Source of the DNA: Sorangium cellulosum
GTDB lineage: Bacteria > Myxococcota_A > Polyangia > Polyangiales > Polyangiaceae
Assembly (NCBI RefSeq): GCF_004135735.1
Contig: NZ_CP012670.1
Span: 5,162,501-5,226,500, forward strand
Direction: 5' to 3'
DNA length: 64,000 nt
Shown piece after piece: positions 19,632 through 27,143 of this stretch; the stretch's first letter is position 1, and every line of letters starts with the position of its first letter. The notes under the pieces were generated by a model, which did not search any database, was not told where the DNA came from, and saw only the letters and a program-made list of their open reading frames with translations. The translations under genes and the position numbers were made by a program.

Positions 19632-20680
19632 GCGTCGTGAGCCGGGCGACGGCGATCGCCCACCCGAACATCGCCCTCGCAAAGTACTGGGGCAAACGGG
19701 CCTACGGACACAACCTGCCCGCGGTCCCGAGCCTCTCGGTGACGCTCGCCGGCATGGCGACGACGACGGAGGTCGCCTTCGACGCGTCGCTCGAGCGCGA
19801 CGAGCTCCACCTCGGCGGCGCGGCGCTGCCGGAGGGCGCCGAGGCCACGCGCCGCGTGGCCGGGCTCCTCGACCGGGTCCGCGCCGCGTCGGGGCGGCGC
19901 GAGCGCGCCCGCGTGGTCAGCCGGAACGACTTCCCCACCGCGGCGGGGCTCGCCTCCAGCGCGTCGGCGTTCGCCGCGCTCGCGCTCGCGGCCAGCGCCG
20001 CCGCGGGCCTGCCCACCGCGCCGGCCCAGGTGAGCGATCTCGCCAGGAAGACGTCGGTCTCCGCCGCGCGCTCCGCGTTCGGCGGCTTCGTCGAGCTCCG
20101 CGCCGGGCGCCCCGGGGACGAGGCGCTCGCGGCGACGCCGCTGGCGCCGGAGGACCACTGGCCGCTCGCGGTCGTGATCGCCGTGACCCGCGAGGGGCCG
20201 AAGGACGTGGGCTCCAGCGACGGCATGCGGCACACGGCGGCGACGAGCCCGTACTTCCCCGCCTGGGTCGACGCCGCGCCGGCGCTGTTCGAGGAGGTGC
20301 GCGCGGCGGTCCTCGCCCGCGATTTCGCGGCCCTCGGCGCCGCGGCCGAGGCGAGCGCCCTCCGCATGCACGCCTCGAGCATCGCCGCCGCGCCGGCGCT
20401 GCTCTACTGGACCGGCGCCACCGTCGAGGTGCTCGCCGCGGTGCGGCGGCTCCGCGGCGAGGGCACGCCGGCGTTCTTCACCATCGACGCCGGGCCGCAC
20501 GTGAAGGTCTTCACGACGCCCGAGGCGCAGGGCGCGGTCGAGCGGGCGCTGCTCGCCGTCCCCGGCGTGCTCCGCACGATCTCGGCCGTCCCTGGCGGCG
20601 GCGCCCGCCTCGCGCCGGCCGGCGCCATCGGCACGCCGTCGGCGTCCGGTGGCGCCGCGGACGGGAGCGCGGGCGCGTGA
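19628..20680 (+). CDS. mvaD: Diphosphomevalonate decarboxylase
   Basis: GHMP-fold enzyme performing the ATP-dependent decarboxylation of mevalonate 5-diphosphate to isopentenyl diphosphate. Family signatures are clear: NIALAKYWGK near the N terminus, PSLSVTL, the ATP loop AAGLASSASAFAALALA (about 98-114), SSDGMRHTAATSPYF, and FTIDAGPHVK (about 284) with the catalytic Asp region. Length 350 aa is normal, with a low-complexity Ala/Gly tail. It overlaps the upstream and downstream genes by 4 nt each (ATGA and GTGA). No HMG-CoA synthase, HMG-CoA reductase or IPP isomerase is in the window. Confidence 0.94.
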   Translation: MSVVSRATAIAHPNIALAKYWGKRAYGHNLPAVPSLSVTLAGMATTTEVAFDASLERDELHLGGAALPEGAEATRRVAGLLDRVRAASGRRERARVVSRNDFPTAAGLASSASAFAALALAASAAAGLPTAPAQVSDLARKTSVSAARSAFGGFVELRAGRPGDEALAATPLAPEDHWPLAVVIAVTREGPKDVGSSDGMRHTAATSPYFPAWVDAAPALFEEVRAAVLARDFAALGAAAEASALRMHASSIAAAPALLYWTGATVEVLAAVRRLRGEGTPAFFTIDAGPHVKVFTTPEAQGAVERALLAVPGVLRTISAVPGGGARLAPAGAIGTPSASGGAADGSAGA

Positions 20681-21693
20681 TCGTCCGGGCGCCTGGCAAG
20701 CTGGTCCTCTCGGGCGCGTACGCCGTGCTCGAGGGCGCGCCCGCGCTCGTGGCCGCGGTCGACCGGTACGTGATCGCCGATCCGGCGCGCCCCGCCGAGC
20801 GCGTCACCGAGGAGGTCCAGGCGGCGATCGACGCCGGCGCGCTCGACCGGGCGGTGTGGTTCGACGCGTCCGCGCTCCGGTCGACGGAGCCGGCGGCCGC
20901 CGGCGGCGCGCCGGCCGCGCTGGCCGGCGCGAGCCGCAAGCTCGGCCTCGGCTCGAGCGCGGCCATCCTCGTCGCGACGCTCGCGGCGCGCGCCGCGGCG
21001 ACGGCCGCCGGTGCCGCGGCGACGGCCGCCGGCGCCGCGGCAGGAGCGGCGAGCCGCCGCGCGGCGCCCGCATGGGACGCGCGCGCGATCTTCCTCCGGG
21101 CGCTCGCGGCACACCGGCGGGCGCAGGGCGGCGGCAGCGGCATCGACGTCGCGGCGAGCGTCCACGGCGGCGTGGTCTGCTGCCGGCTCGGGCCGGGCGG
21201 CGAGCTCGCGGTCGCGCCGCACGCGCTGCCGGGCGGCCTCGCGATCGAGGTGCTCGCCAGCGCCCAGGCGGCGCGCACGAGCGCCATGCTCGAGCGCGTG
21301 CGCGCGCTCGCCGCGCGCGAGCCCGAGGCGCACGCCGCGCTGCTCGGCGCGGCCGCCGCGGGCGCGCGCGCCGCCGTCCTGGCCACGGACGTCCGCGCGT
21401 TCTTGGCCGCGCTGGACGGCCAGGTCGACGCCCTCGCCGAGCTCGGCGACCGCGCCGGCGCGCCGATCGTCACCCCCGAGCTCAGGCGCCTGCGCCGCGC
21501 CGCGGCCGCCGAGGGCGCCGTGCTCGCGCCGAGCGGCGCCGGCGGCGGCGACGTCGCCCTCTTCGTCGGCGGCGCGCCGCCCTCGGCGGCGTTCCTCGCG
21601 GCCGCGCGCGCGTCCGGCATGGAGCGCGAGCCGATGTCGCTCGGCGCCCCCGGCGTCCACGTGCTGGACGCCGACCGTCCGCCCCACACCTGA
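20677..21693 (+). CDS. mvaK2: Phosphomevalonate kinase
   Basis: GHMP kinase converting 5-phosphomevalonate to the diphosphate, which the preceding gene product consumes. Visible motifs are RAPGKLVLSGAYAVLEGAPA at the N terminus (about 4-23), the ATP loop LGLGSSAAIL (about 88-97), GGGSGIDVAASVHGG (about 149-163) and APSGAGGGDVALF (about 284-296). An Ala-rich linker at about 107-120 comes from a two-copy 21-bp repeat (20998-21039). The start is GTG at 20677, overlapping the mvaD stop as GTGA. Length 338 aa fits. It is the last gene of the operon and is followed by a hairpin. Gene order and motifs, rather than overall length, separate it from mevalonate kinase. Confidence 0.9.
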   Translation: MIVRAPGKLVLSGAYAVLEGAPALVAAVDRYVIADPARPAERVTEEVQAAIDAGALDRAVWFDASALRSTEPAAAGGAPAALAGASRKLGLGSSAAILVATLAARAAATAAGAAATAAGAAAGAASRRAAPAWDARAIFLRALAAHRRAQGGGSGIDVAASVHGGVVCCRLGPGGELAVAPHALPGGLAIEVLASAQAARTSAMLERVRALAAREPEAHAALLGAAAAGARAAVLATDVRAFLAALDGQVDALAELGDRAGAPIVTPELRRLRRAAAAEGAVLAPSGAGGGDVALFVGGAPPSAAFLAAARASGMEREPMSLGAPGVHVLDADRPPHT

Positions 21694-21714
21694 ACGCGCC
21701 CCCCCGCCGGGCGT

Positions 21715-21736
21715 GCGCCGCGCGGTGCCGCGGCGC
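21715..21736 (+). terminator. Hairpin after mevalonate operon
   Basis: Perfect 8-bp stem GCGCCGCG/CGCGGCGC (21715-21722 and 21729-21736) with a 6-nt loop, 21 nt past the phosphomevalonate kinase stop. No T-tract follows, so an intrinsic terminator is only a candidate. Confidence 0.4.
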
Positions 21737-22135
21737 TTGGCACGGCGCCCGCTCTGCTCGCTCCGGGATCCATCGCGACGCTGCGCCTCGGCGCCGCACC
21801 GCGGGTGTCCGCGGGGTTTTTGAGATGCGAAGAGCATGGAAGGCACGAACTTCATGGAGCGCGCGACGCCGTCATGCCGTCAGGAAAACCCAAATTTCCG
21901 CGGATTTACCGCATGGGCGGCCGATGAGCGCGGCGGGCTCCGGGTCCTCCGAGGCGGGCTCCGCCGGACTGGCCGCCGCTGGCGTGAGCTCCGCGAGCGT
22001 GAGCTGCGTTCACAGGGCGCCGGGGCGCCGGGGCGGTGCGCGGGCATCGGCTGACCGGCTGTTTCCCGCCGCAGGGGGTGGTGAACGGGGCGAGGTGGCA
22101 CGAGGACCAGAGGACCAGGTGAGAAGGGGGGCTCC
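21737..22135. other. Gene-free spacer
   Basis: About 400 bases with no supported gene. It contains a less GC-rich patch (about 21880-21912) with a near-palindrome around AAATTTCCGCGGATTT, possibly an operator or promoter for the membrane coiled-coil gene. The ribosome site GAAGGGGGG of that gene is at its end (about 22122-22130). Confidence 0.45.
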
Positions 22136-23080
22136 ATGACGAGGTGCGATCGAGAGCTTTGCCGGTTGGAGGATGTGCTTGCCGCGAGCATGGCCGAGTC
22201 GCGGGCGACGCTGGCCGCGTTCGGCGTCCAGGTCGCACCGGTGCGGCGGCGCACCGCGCGCACCTACCTGGGGCGCGTGCTGGTCCACCCGTACAACCTG
22301 CTCGTCGTGGGCAGCGCGCTCCTCCTGAGCTTCATCGGCTGGAGCCCGCTCCTCCTGCTGCTCGGCCTCGGGGCGGAGCTCGCGATCCTGTGCATCGTCC
22401 CGTGGCGCGGCTACTTCCGCCAGCGCATCGACGCGCAGCTCGACGAGATCGATCGGGCGTCCTGGGCGAGGGCGCGGGAGTCGCTCATCCGGCAGATGGA
22501 CATCCGGCACCAGCAGGAGCTCGCGAGGCTCGATCGGCTGATCGAGCGGACCCGCGAGAACATCCGGCGGCGCGGCGGCGCGGTCCCGATGCTGCTCGAC
22601 GACGGCTTCGGGCTGAGCCACCTCCTCATGAGCTACATCCGCCTCGCGATCGCGCACCGGGCCGGCCAGGAGTCGCTCGCGATGACGAACCACACCGAGC
22701 TCATGGAGACGATCCGCTCGCTCGAGGCGGTCCGGAACACGTCCGCGGGGCGGACGCGCGGGCTATCGGAGCGGCGGCTCTCGATCGCCTACCGGCGCGC
22801 CGAGTGCTGGAGCCAGACCCGCGAGGGGCTGGAGGTCGTCTCGCAGAAGCTCGCCACCATCCTGGAGCTCATCCAGCTCATGCACGAGCAGTCGATGACG
22901 CCGGTCGACTCGCCGTCGACGTGCGCGGAGATCGATCGGTTCATGCGCGAGCTCGACGACCTCGACAACGGCGAGAGCACGCAGCGCGAGCTCGAGGAGC
23001 TCGACGTCGAGAGGGCGTTCGAGCTCGAAGAGCTCGAGGCCGAGCAGGGCCGCCCGGCGATGCGCCTCGTCGCGCGGTGA
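22136..23080 (+). CDS. Membrane-anchored coiled-coil protein, unknown
   Basis: I do not recognise a family. The 314-aa protein has a basic N terminus (to about 48), then two closely spaced hydrophobic segments (about 52-68 and 72-88), giving a hairpin in the membrane. A long charged helical region follows (about 95-314), rich in Glu, Arg and Leu with heptad character, ending in an acidic run (ELEELDVERAFELEELEAEQ). A strong GAAGGGGGG ribosome site precedes ATG 22136. It stands alone between the mevalonate operon and hisC. It could be a scaffold or a cell-envelope organiser; no catalytic motif is visible. Confidence 0.75.
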   Translation: MTRCDRELCRLEDVLAASMAESRATLAAFGVQVAPVRRRTARTYLGRVLVHPYNLLVVGSALLLSFIGWSPLLLLLGLGAELAILCIVPWRGYFRQRIDAQLDEIDRASWARARESLIRQMDIRHQQELARLDRLIERTRENIRRRGGAVPMLLDDGFGLSHLLMSYIRLAIAHRAGQESLAMTNHTELMETIRSLEAVRNTSAGRTRGLSERRLSIAYRRAECWSQTREGLEVVSQKLATILELIQLMHEQSMTPVDSPSTCAEIDRFMRELDDLDNGESTQRELEELDVERAFELEELEAEQGRPAMRLVAR

Positions 23081-23304
23081 CGGGCGGACGACACGCGTGG
23101 GGCGCACGCCGGTCTCTCGCGAGCCCGCCCGAGTGTGCTCCGCACGATGGGCGCCCGCTCCTGCCTGCTGGTCACGCGACGTGCCCCGCCCGTCGTCCCC
23201 GCCGGATCGCCCCTCTCCAGCACGTCGGCCACCGCCTCGGGGATCACCTGGTAGTATACCGCTCCCCGAACCCCCCGCGCCCGCGACGGACGCGGACCGA
23301 ACCG

Positions 23305-24396
23305 ATGCCGCCGCCCGACTTCCTCCCTGCGCTCCTCCGCCCGGAGCTCGCCGAGCTCCACGCCTACACCCCCGTCGCCGGTCAGTTCGCCGTGCGCCTC
23401 GACGCGAACGAGAGCCCGCCGCTGCTCTCGGCCGAGGCGCGGGCCGCGCTCGCGCGCGCCATGGCGCCCGAGGACTGGGGCCGCTACCCCGACGCGCGCA
23501 TGCTCGAGCTCCGCGAGGCCATCGCCGCGCGCTGCGACGCCGAGCCCGACGAGATCCTCGCGGGCGCCGGCTCCGACGAGGTGATCGCGACCTTGCTCAC
23601 CGCGCTCAGCCGCCCGCGGCCCGGCGCGCCCGCGGCGAGCGTCGTGACGGTCACCCCCACCTTCGTCATGTACCGGCTGAGCGCGCGCGCGCGGGGCCTC
23701 CGCGCCGTCGAGGTCCCGCTCGACCCGAGCTGGGATCTCGACGTCGCGGGCCTCGTGCGCGCCGTCGAGCTCGCCCGCCCCAACGTGGTCTTCATCGCCT
23801 CGCCGAACAACCCGACGGGCGCCCTCATGTCGCGGGACCGGCTCGAGGCGGTCCTCGCCGCGGCGCAGGACGCGCTGGTGATCGTCGATGAGGCGTACAT
23901 CGATTTCGCGCCGCACGATCAGCTCGCCCTGCGGCGCACGTACCCGAACGTCGCCGTGCTGCGGACGCTGTCGAAGATCGGCCTCGCGTCGCTGCGCGTC
24001 GGCTGGCTCGTCGGCGCCCGGGAGCTCGTGGCCGAGCTCGACAAGGTCCGCCAGCCCTACAACGTCCCCGTCCCGTCGCAGCGCGCCGCGGCCTTCGCGC
24101 TGCGCGAGCTCGACGGCGAGCTCCGCCGCGCGGCGGCGACCGTGGTGAGCGAGCGCGAGCGGCTCGCGCGCGAGCTCGCCGGGCTCGGGCTCGAGGTCGC
24201 GCCGAGCCACGCCAACTTCCTGTGGGTCGGGACGCGGCGCCCTGCCGGCGAGGTGTTCGAGGCGCTCGCGGCGCGCGGCGTCCTCGTGCGCAGCTTCCAC
24301 GCGGCGGGCGGGCGCCTCGCCCGGAGGCTCCGCATCACCGTCGGCCTCCGGGAGGAGAACGATCGCCTCCTCGCCGAGATGGCCGCGTGCGCGTAG
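23305..24396 (+). CDS. hisC: Histidinol-phosphate aminotransferase
   Basis: PLP-dependent class I/II aminotransferase making histidinol phosphate from imidazole-acetol phosphate, with glutamate as donor. Visible features: LDANESPP at the N terminus, SPNNPTGAL (about 170-178), DEAYIDF (about 196-202), and the PLP lysine in TLSKIGLASLRVGWL (about 222-236). Length 363 aa is typical. The start is ATG 23305; the frame is open far upstream, but that is a shadow of the preceding gene and spacer. It is isolated from other his genes. Broader specificity (aromatic or phenylalanine transamination) occurs in this family and cannot be excluded. The next gene starts inside its last codons. Confidence 0.93.
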   Translation: MPPPDFLPALLRPELAELHAYTPVAGQFAVRLDANESPPLLSAEARAALARAMAPEDWGRYPDARMLELREAIAARCDAEPDEILAGAGSDEVIATLLTALSRPRPGAPAASVVTVTPTFVMYRLSARARGLRAVEVPLDPSWDLDVAGLVRAVELARPNVVFIASPNNPTGALMSRDRLEAVLAAAQDALVIVDEAYIDFAPHDQLALRRTYPNVAVLRTLSKIGLASLRVGWLVGARELVAELDKVRQPYNVPVPSQRAAAFALRELDGELRRAAATVVSERERLARELAGLGLEVAPSHANFLWVGTRRPAGEVFEALAARGVLVRSFHAAGGRLARRLRITVGLREENDRLLAEMAACA

Positions 24397-25598
24397 CCCC
24401 GCCGCCACGAGATCGCCGCGAGATCGCCGCCCCGCCGCGCCGCCGCCGCGCGCGCGCCGCCCTGCGGCTCGCGGGCGCGCTGCTCGCCCTGCTCGCGACC
24501 GCGCAGGGCTGCGGCGCGCCCACGGTCGCGCGCGCGGTGGACGGCCAGATCGTCGAGGGCCGCTTCATCTCCCCGCACGCCTACGCGCTCTACGCCATCG
24601 GCGCCGAGGCCGAGGCGCGCGGCGATCTCGAGCTGGCCCTCCTTTCGTACGAGCGGGCGGAGGACAGCGACCCCGAGAGCGCGGACATCTGGACCCGCGT
24701 CGGGGCCGTCCGCTGCCGCCTCGGCCGCGGGGAGGCCGCGGCCGACGCGTTCGAGCGCGCCCGCGCGATCGATCCCGACTACGAGCCGGCCCACCGGGAG
24801 CAGGCGCGCTGCGATCTCGCGGCCGGCCGGCTGCAGGCCGCGCTCGGCCGCATCGACCGGGCGGTCGCGCTCGATCCCGACCGCGACGACGGCCTCCTGC
24901 TCCGGGCCGAGATCCTCCGGCGGCTCGGCCGGACGGACGACGCGCGCCGCGCGTTGCGGGCGCTCCTCGTGCGCCGCCCCCGGTCCGTGGACGCCTGGCG
25001 GGCGCTCCACGCCGTCGCCGTGGCGGCCGGAGATCGTCCGGCGGCCGCGCAGGCGTCGCGGCGCCTGCTCGAGCTCGCGCCACCGAGGCGCGCCGCCGCG
25101 CTCCCTTCGCCCTCGCGGCCGCTGCTGGCCGAGCTCGACCTGGCGCTCCAGTCGGGGCAGCTCCGCCGCGCGCGGCGCCTGGCGCGCGACGCGGGGCTGC
25201 CCCCCGCCGAGGTCGCGGTGCGCGCGGCCGCCCTGGGCCGCGCCCGCGAGGCCCACGAGCAGGCCGAGCTCGTCTCGGGCGCGGATCCGGCGAGCGCCTC
25301 GGCCCTCGTGGCGCTCGCCGTGGCGGCCGACCTGATCGGCGACGAGGCGACGCTGGCCCGCGCGTGCGACGCGCTCCACTCGCCCGCGGCGGGCAGCGGC
25401 CCCACGGTGCCCCCCTCGCCGCTCGCCCGGCTGCTCTTCGCCGAGCTGCTCTCGCGGCGGGTCGGCGGCGACGCCGCGCTCGCGTGGCTGGGTCCGCTGC
25501 CGGCGGTGCCCGCGGCCGGCGCGCCAGATCCGCTCTCTCAGGAGGTCGAGCGGCGCGTCCGGCGCGAGCTCGCCGGGCGCCCGCCGGCCGCGCCCTGA
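24387..25598 (+). CDS. TPR-containing lipoprotein
   Basis: A 403-aa exported protein. The N terminus is basic, followed by a hydrophobic segment and a lipobox-like ATAQGC (Cys about 48). From about 70 to 210 there are consecutive tetratricopeptide repeats (for example AEARGDLELALLSYERAEDSD, split over two helices, and GRGEAAADAFERARAIDPDY). The rest is an alpha-helical Ala-rich region without a clear family. GTG 24387 is the likely start, as it overlaps the hisC stop by 10 nt, implying translational coupling. TPR lipoproteins usually act as assembly scaffolds at the outer membrane; the partner is unknown. It converges on the next gene with only 19 nt between stops. Confidence 0.82.
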   Translation: MRVAPPPRDRREIAAPPRRRRARAALRLAGALLALLATAQGCGAPTVARAVDGQIVEGRFISPHAYALYAIGAEAEARGDLELALLSYERAEDSDPESADIWTRVGAVRCRLGRGEAAADAFERARAIDPDYEPAHREQARCDLAAGRLQAALGRIDRAVALDPDRDDGLLLRAEILRRLGRTDDARRALRALLVRRPRSVDAWRALHAVAVAAGDRPAAAQASRRLLELAPPRRAAALPSPSRPLLAELDLALQSGQLRRARRLARDAGLPPAEVAVRAAALGRAREAHEQAELVSGADPASASALVALAVAADLIGDEATLARACDALHSPAAGSGPTVPPSPLARLLFAELLSRRVGGDAALAWLGPLPAVPAAGAPDPLSQEVERRVRRELAGRPPAAP

Positions 25599-25617
25599 CC
25601 CCGGGCCCCGAGGGGGC

Positions 25618-26589
25618 TCACGGCGACGCCGGATCGCCCTTGGCGCGCTTCTTTGCGTTGTACTTCTCGAGATCGAAGCGAAGCTCGAAGTCGAGCGTGT
25701 TGTCGCCCTCCTTGATCTCGATCTGCTTCTTCGAGTCCTGGCCGAGCGCCGGCAGGAGGGCGGCCGAGAACACCTTGCCCACCGGGATGCCCTTGATCTC
25801 GTACCGCCCGTCGAGATCGGTCACGTCGTGCGTCGCGTACTTGAGCACGAAGACGTCCGCCTTGAGGAACGGCTTCGTGAGCTTGTCCGTGAGCTGGTAG
25901 TAGCCCGGCTGCAGCGGGGTGAACGTCACCGGGTCGCCCTGCGGCATGGCGACCATGACCGCCGTGAAGGGGGCGCCGTCGAGGTTCGGCATGTACGGCT
26001 CGAGCCGGTCGAGGTTCGCGACCTCGACGCGCTGCCCGTACGACACGGCCACGGTCCGGCTCGAGAACGCGCACCCGTGGATGGTCACCTTCTCGGTCTC
26101 CTCGCGCTCGGGCACGTAGCCGTCGTAGTTGACGACGGTGACGAGCGCGTCGGCGAGCCCTTTGTTCTGGCCGACCCGGAACAGCCTCCCGTAGGTGGCC
26201 GCGGCCTCGCCGCACTTGCCGATCGGGAAGCTGAGCCCCGTGCCGGGCGGCGGATCCCCCACGATCGTGACCCGACCCCGCAGCGTCCCCGTGGGCCCGC
26301 TGTATGGCGGCTGCTTCTTCGGGTTCATCACCTTCAGGACGTCCTCCGACGTCAGCGAGATCTGGGGCACCCGCTGCGGCTCGGCCTGGGCGCTCGCCGC
26401 CGCCGGCGCGCTCGCTGCCGGCGCCGCGCTCGCCGCCGGCGCGGCGCTCCCCACGGTCGCCGCGCTCCCCGCCGGCGAGCTCCCTGCCCCGCTGCCGCCC
26501 TGACACCCGAGGGCCCCGAGCAGCGCGAGGCCCGCCGCCCGCACCCACCCAGCGCCCGCATTCGTCCGAATCGTCTCGCCCGTTCGCAT
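25618..26589 (-). CDS. Lipoprotein with regulatory-like beta domains
   Basis: A 323-aa lipoprotein. ATG 26589 opens a signal peptide ending in LLGALGCQGG (Cys about 26), then an Ala/Ser-rich linker (about 30-65) and a beta-rich body. GTLRGRVTIVGDPP and DLDGRYEIKGIPVGK are the start and end signatures of carboxypeptidase-regulatory/CnaB-like domains. VTIHGCAFSSRTVAVSYGQR resembles the metal-free cupredoxin-like repeats often paired with them. A highly charged C terminus follows. It is convergent with the TPR lipoprotein and lies beside the octamer repeat array, which begins 143 nt upstream of its start. No enzyme motif is seen; a structural or binding role at the envelope is likely. Confidence 0.78.
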   Translation of the reverse strand: MRTGETIRTNAGAGWVRAAGLALLGALGCQGGSGAGSSPAGSAATVGSAAPAASAAPAASAPAAASAQAEPQRVPQISLTSEDVLKVMNPKKQPPYSGPTGTLRGRVTIVGDPPPGTGLSFPIGKCGEAAATYGRLFRVGQNKGLADALVTVVNYDGYVPEREETEKVTIHGCAFSSRTVAVSYGQRVEVANLDRLEPYMPNLDGAPFTAVMVAMPQGDPVTFTPLQPGYYQLTDKLTKPFLKADVFVLKYATHDVTDLDGRYEIKGIPVGKVFSAALLPALGQDSKKQIEIKEGDNTLDFELRFDLEKYNAKKRAKGDPASP

Positions 26590-26731
26590 CGGCGCCGACT
26601 TTAGCAACTTGCGAGCCGCGCGCGATCCGCACGACGGAGCGCGGCGCGCAGAAAACGGCGGCGCCGGCGGCGTCAATCGAGTTGGCGGCGGGAGCCCCCG
26701 AGGTGAGCGCCGCCACAAGGGCGGGAGGAGC

Positions 26732-26963
26732 GACGCGACGACGCGACGACGCGACGACGCGACGACGCGATGACGCGACGGCGCGATGACGCGACGACGC
26801 GACGACGCGACGACGCGACGACGCGACGACGCGACGGCGCGATGACGCGACGGCGCGATGACGCGACGACGCGACGGCGCGATGACGCGACGACGCGACG
26901 GCGCGACGGCGCGACGGCGCGATGACGCGATGACGCGACGACGCGACGACGCGACGACGCGAC
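26732..26963. repeat. 29-copy octanucleotide array
   Basis: Exactly 29 head-to-tail 8-bp units fill 232 bp with no indel. The basic unit is GACGCGAC. Only two positions vary: base 2 is A or G, and base 8 is C or T, giving four unit types. The array lies in the divergent spacer between a minus-strand lipoprotein gene and a plus-strand heme-protein gene. Because 8 is not a multiple of 3, all frames cycle and remain open, which creates spurious Arg/Ser/Ala-rich ORFs. Copy-number change would alter spacing to both promoters. Confidence 0.95.
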
Positions 26964-27020
26964 GGCACAACCTGCGTATCGCGCTCGCCGATTGTCGTGC
27001 CCGCTCGGCAGCCAGCGCGA

Positions 27021-27032
27021 TATAGTGATAAT
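27021..27032 (+). promoter_or_regulatory. Possible -10 element of heme-protein gene
   Basis: TATAGT (27021-27026) followed by GATAAT (27027-27032) is one of the few A/T-rich spots in this part of the window. It lies 112 nt upstream of the start at 27144. No good -35 box is found at the usual distance, so the assignment is weak. The ribosome site AGGAGG is at 27129-27134. Confidence 0.3.
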
Positions 27033-27143
27033 GACGGCTTCTATCATCGAATCCCGCGGTGCCGAGCGCTCGCGTCCTGCGGTGGGACGACGCTCGCCGC
27101 CGGGAGGAGGCCGCCCCTGGCCATGAACAGGAGGTATGATGCC

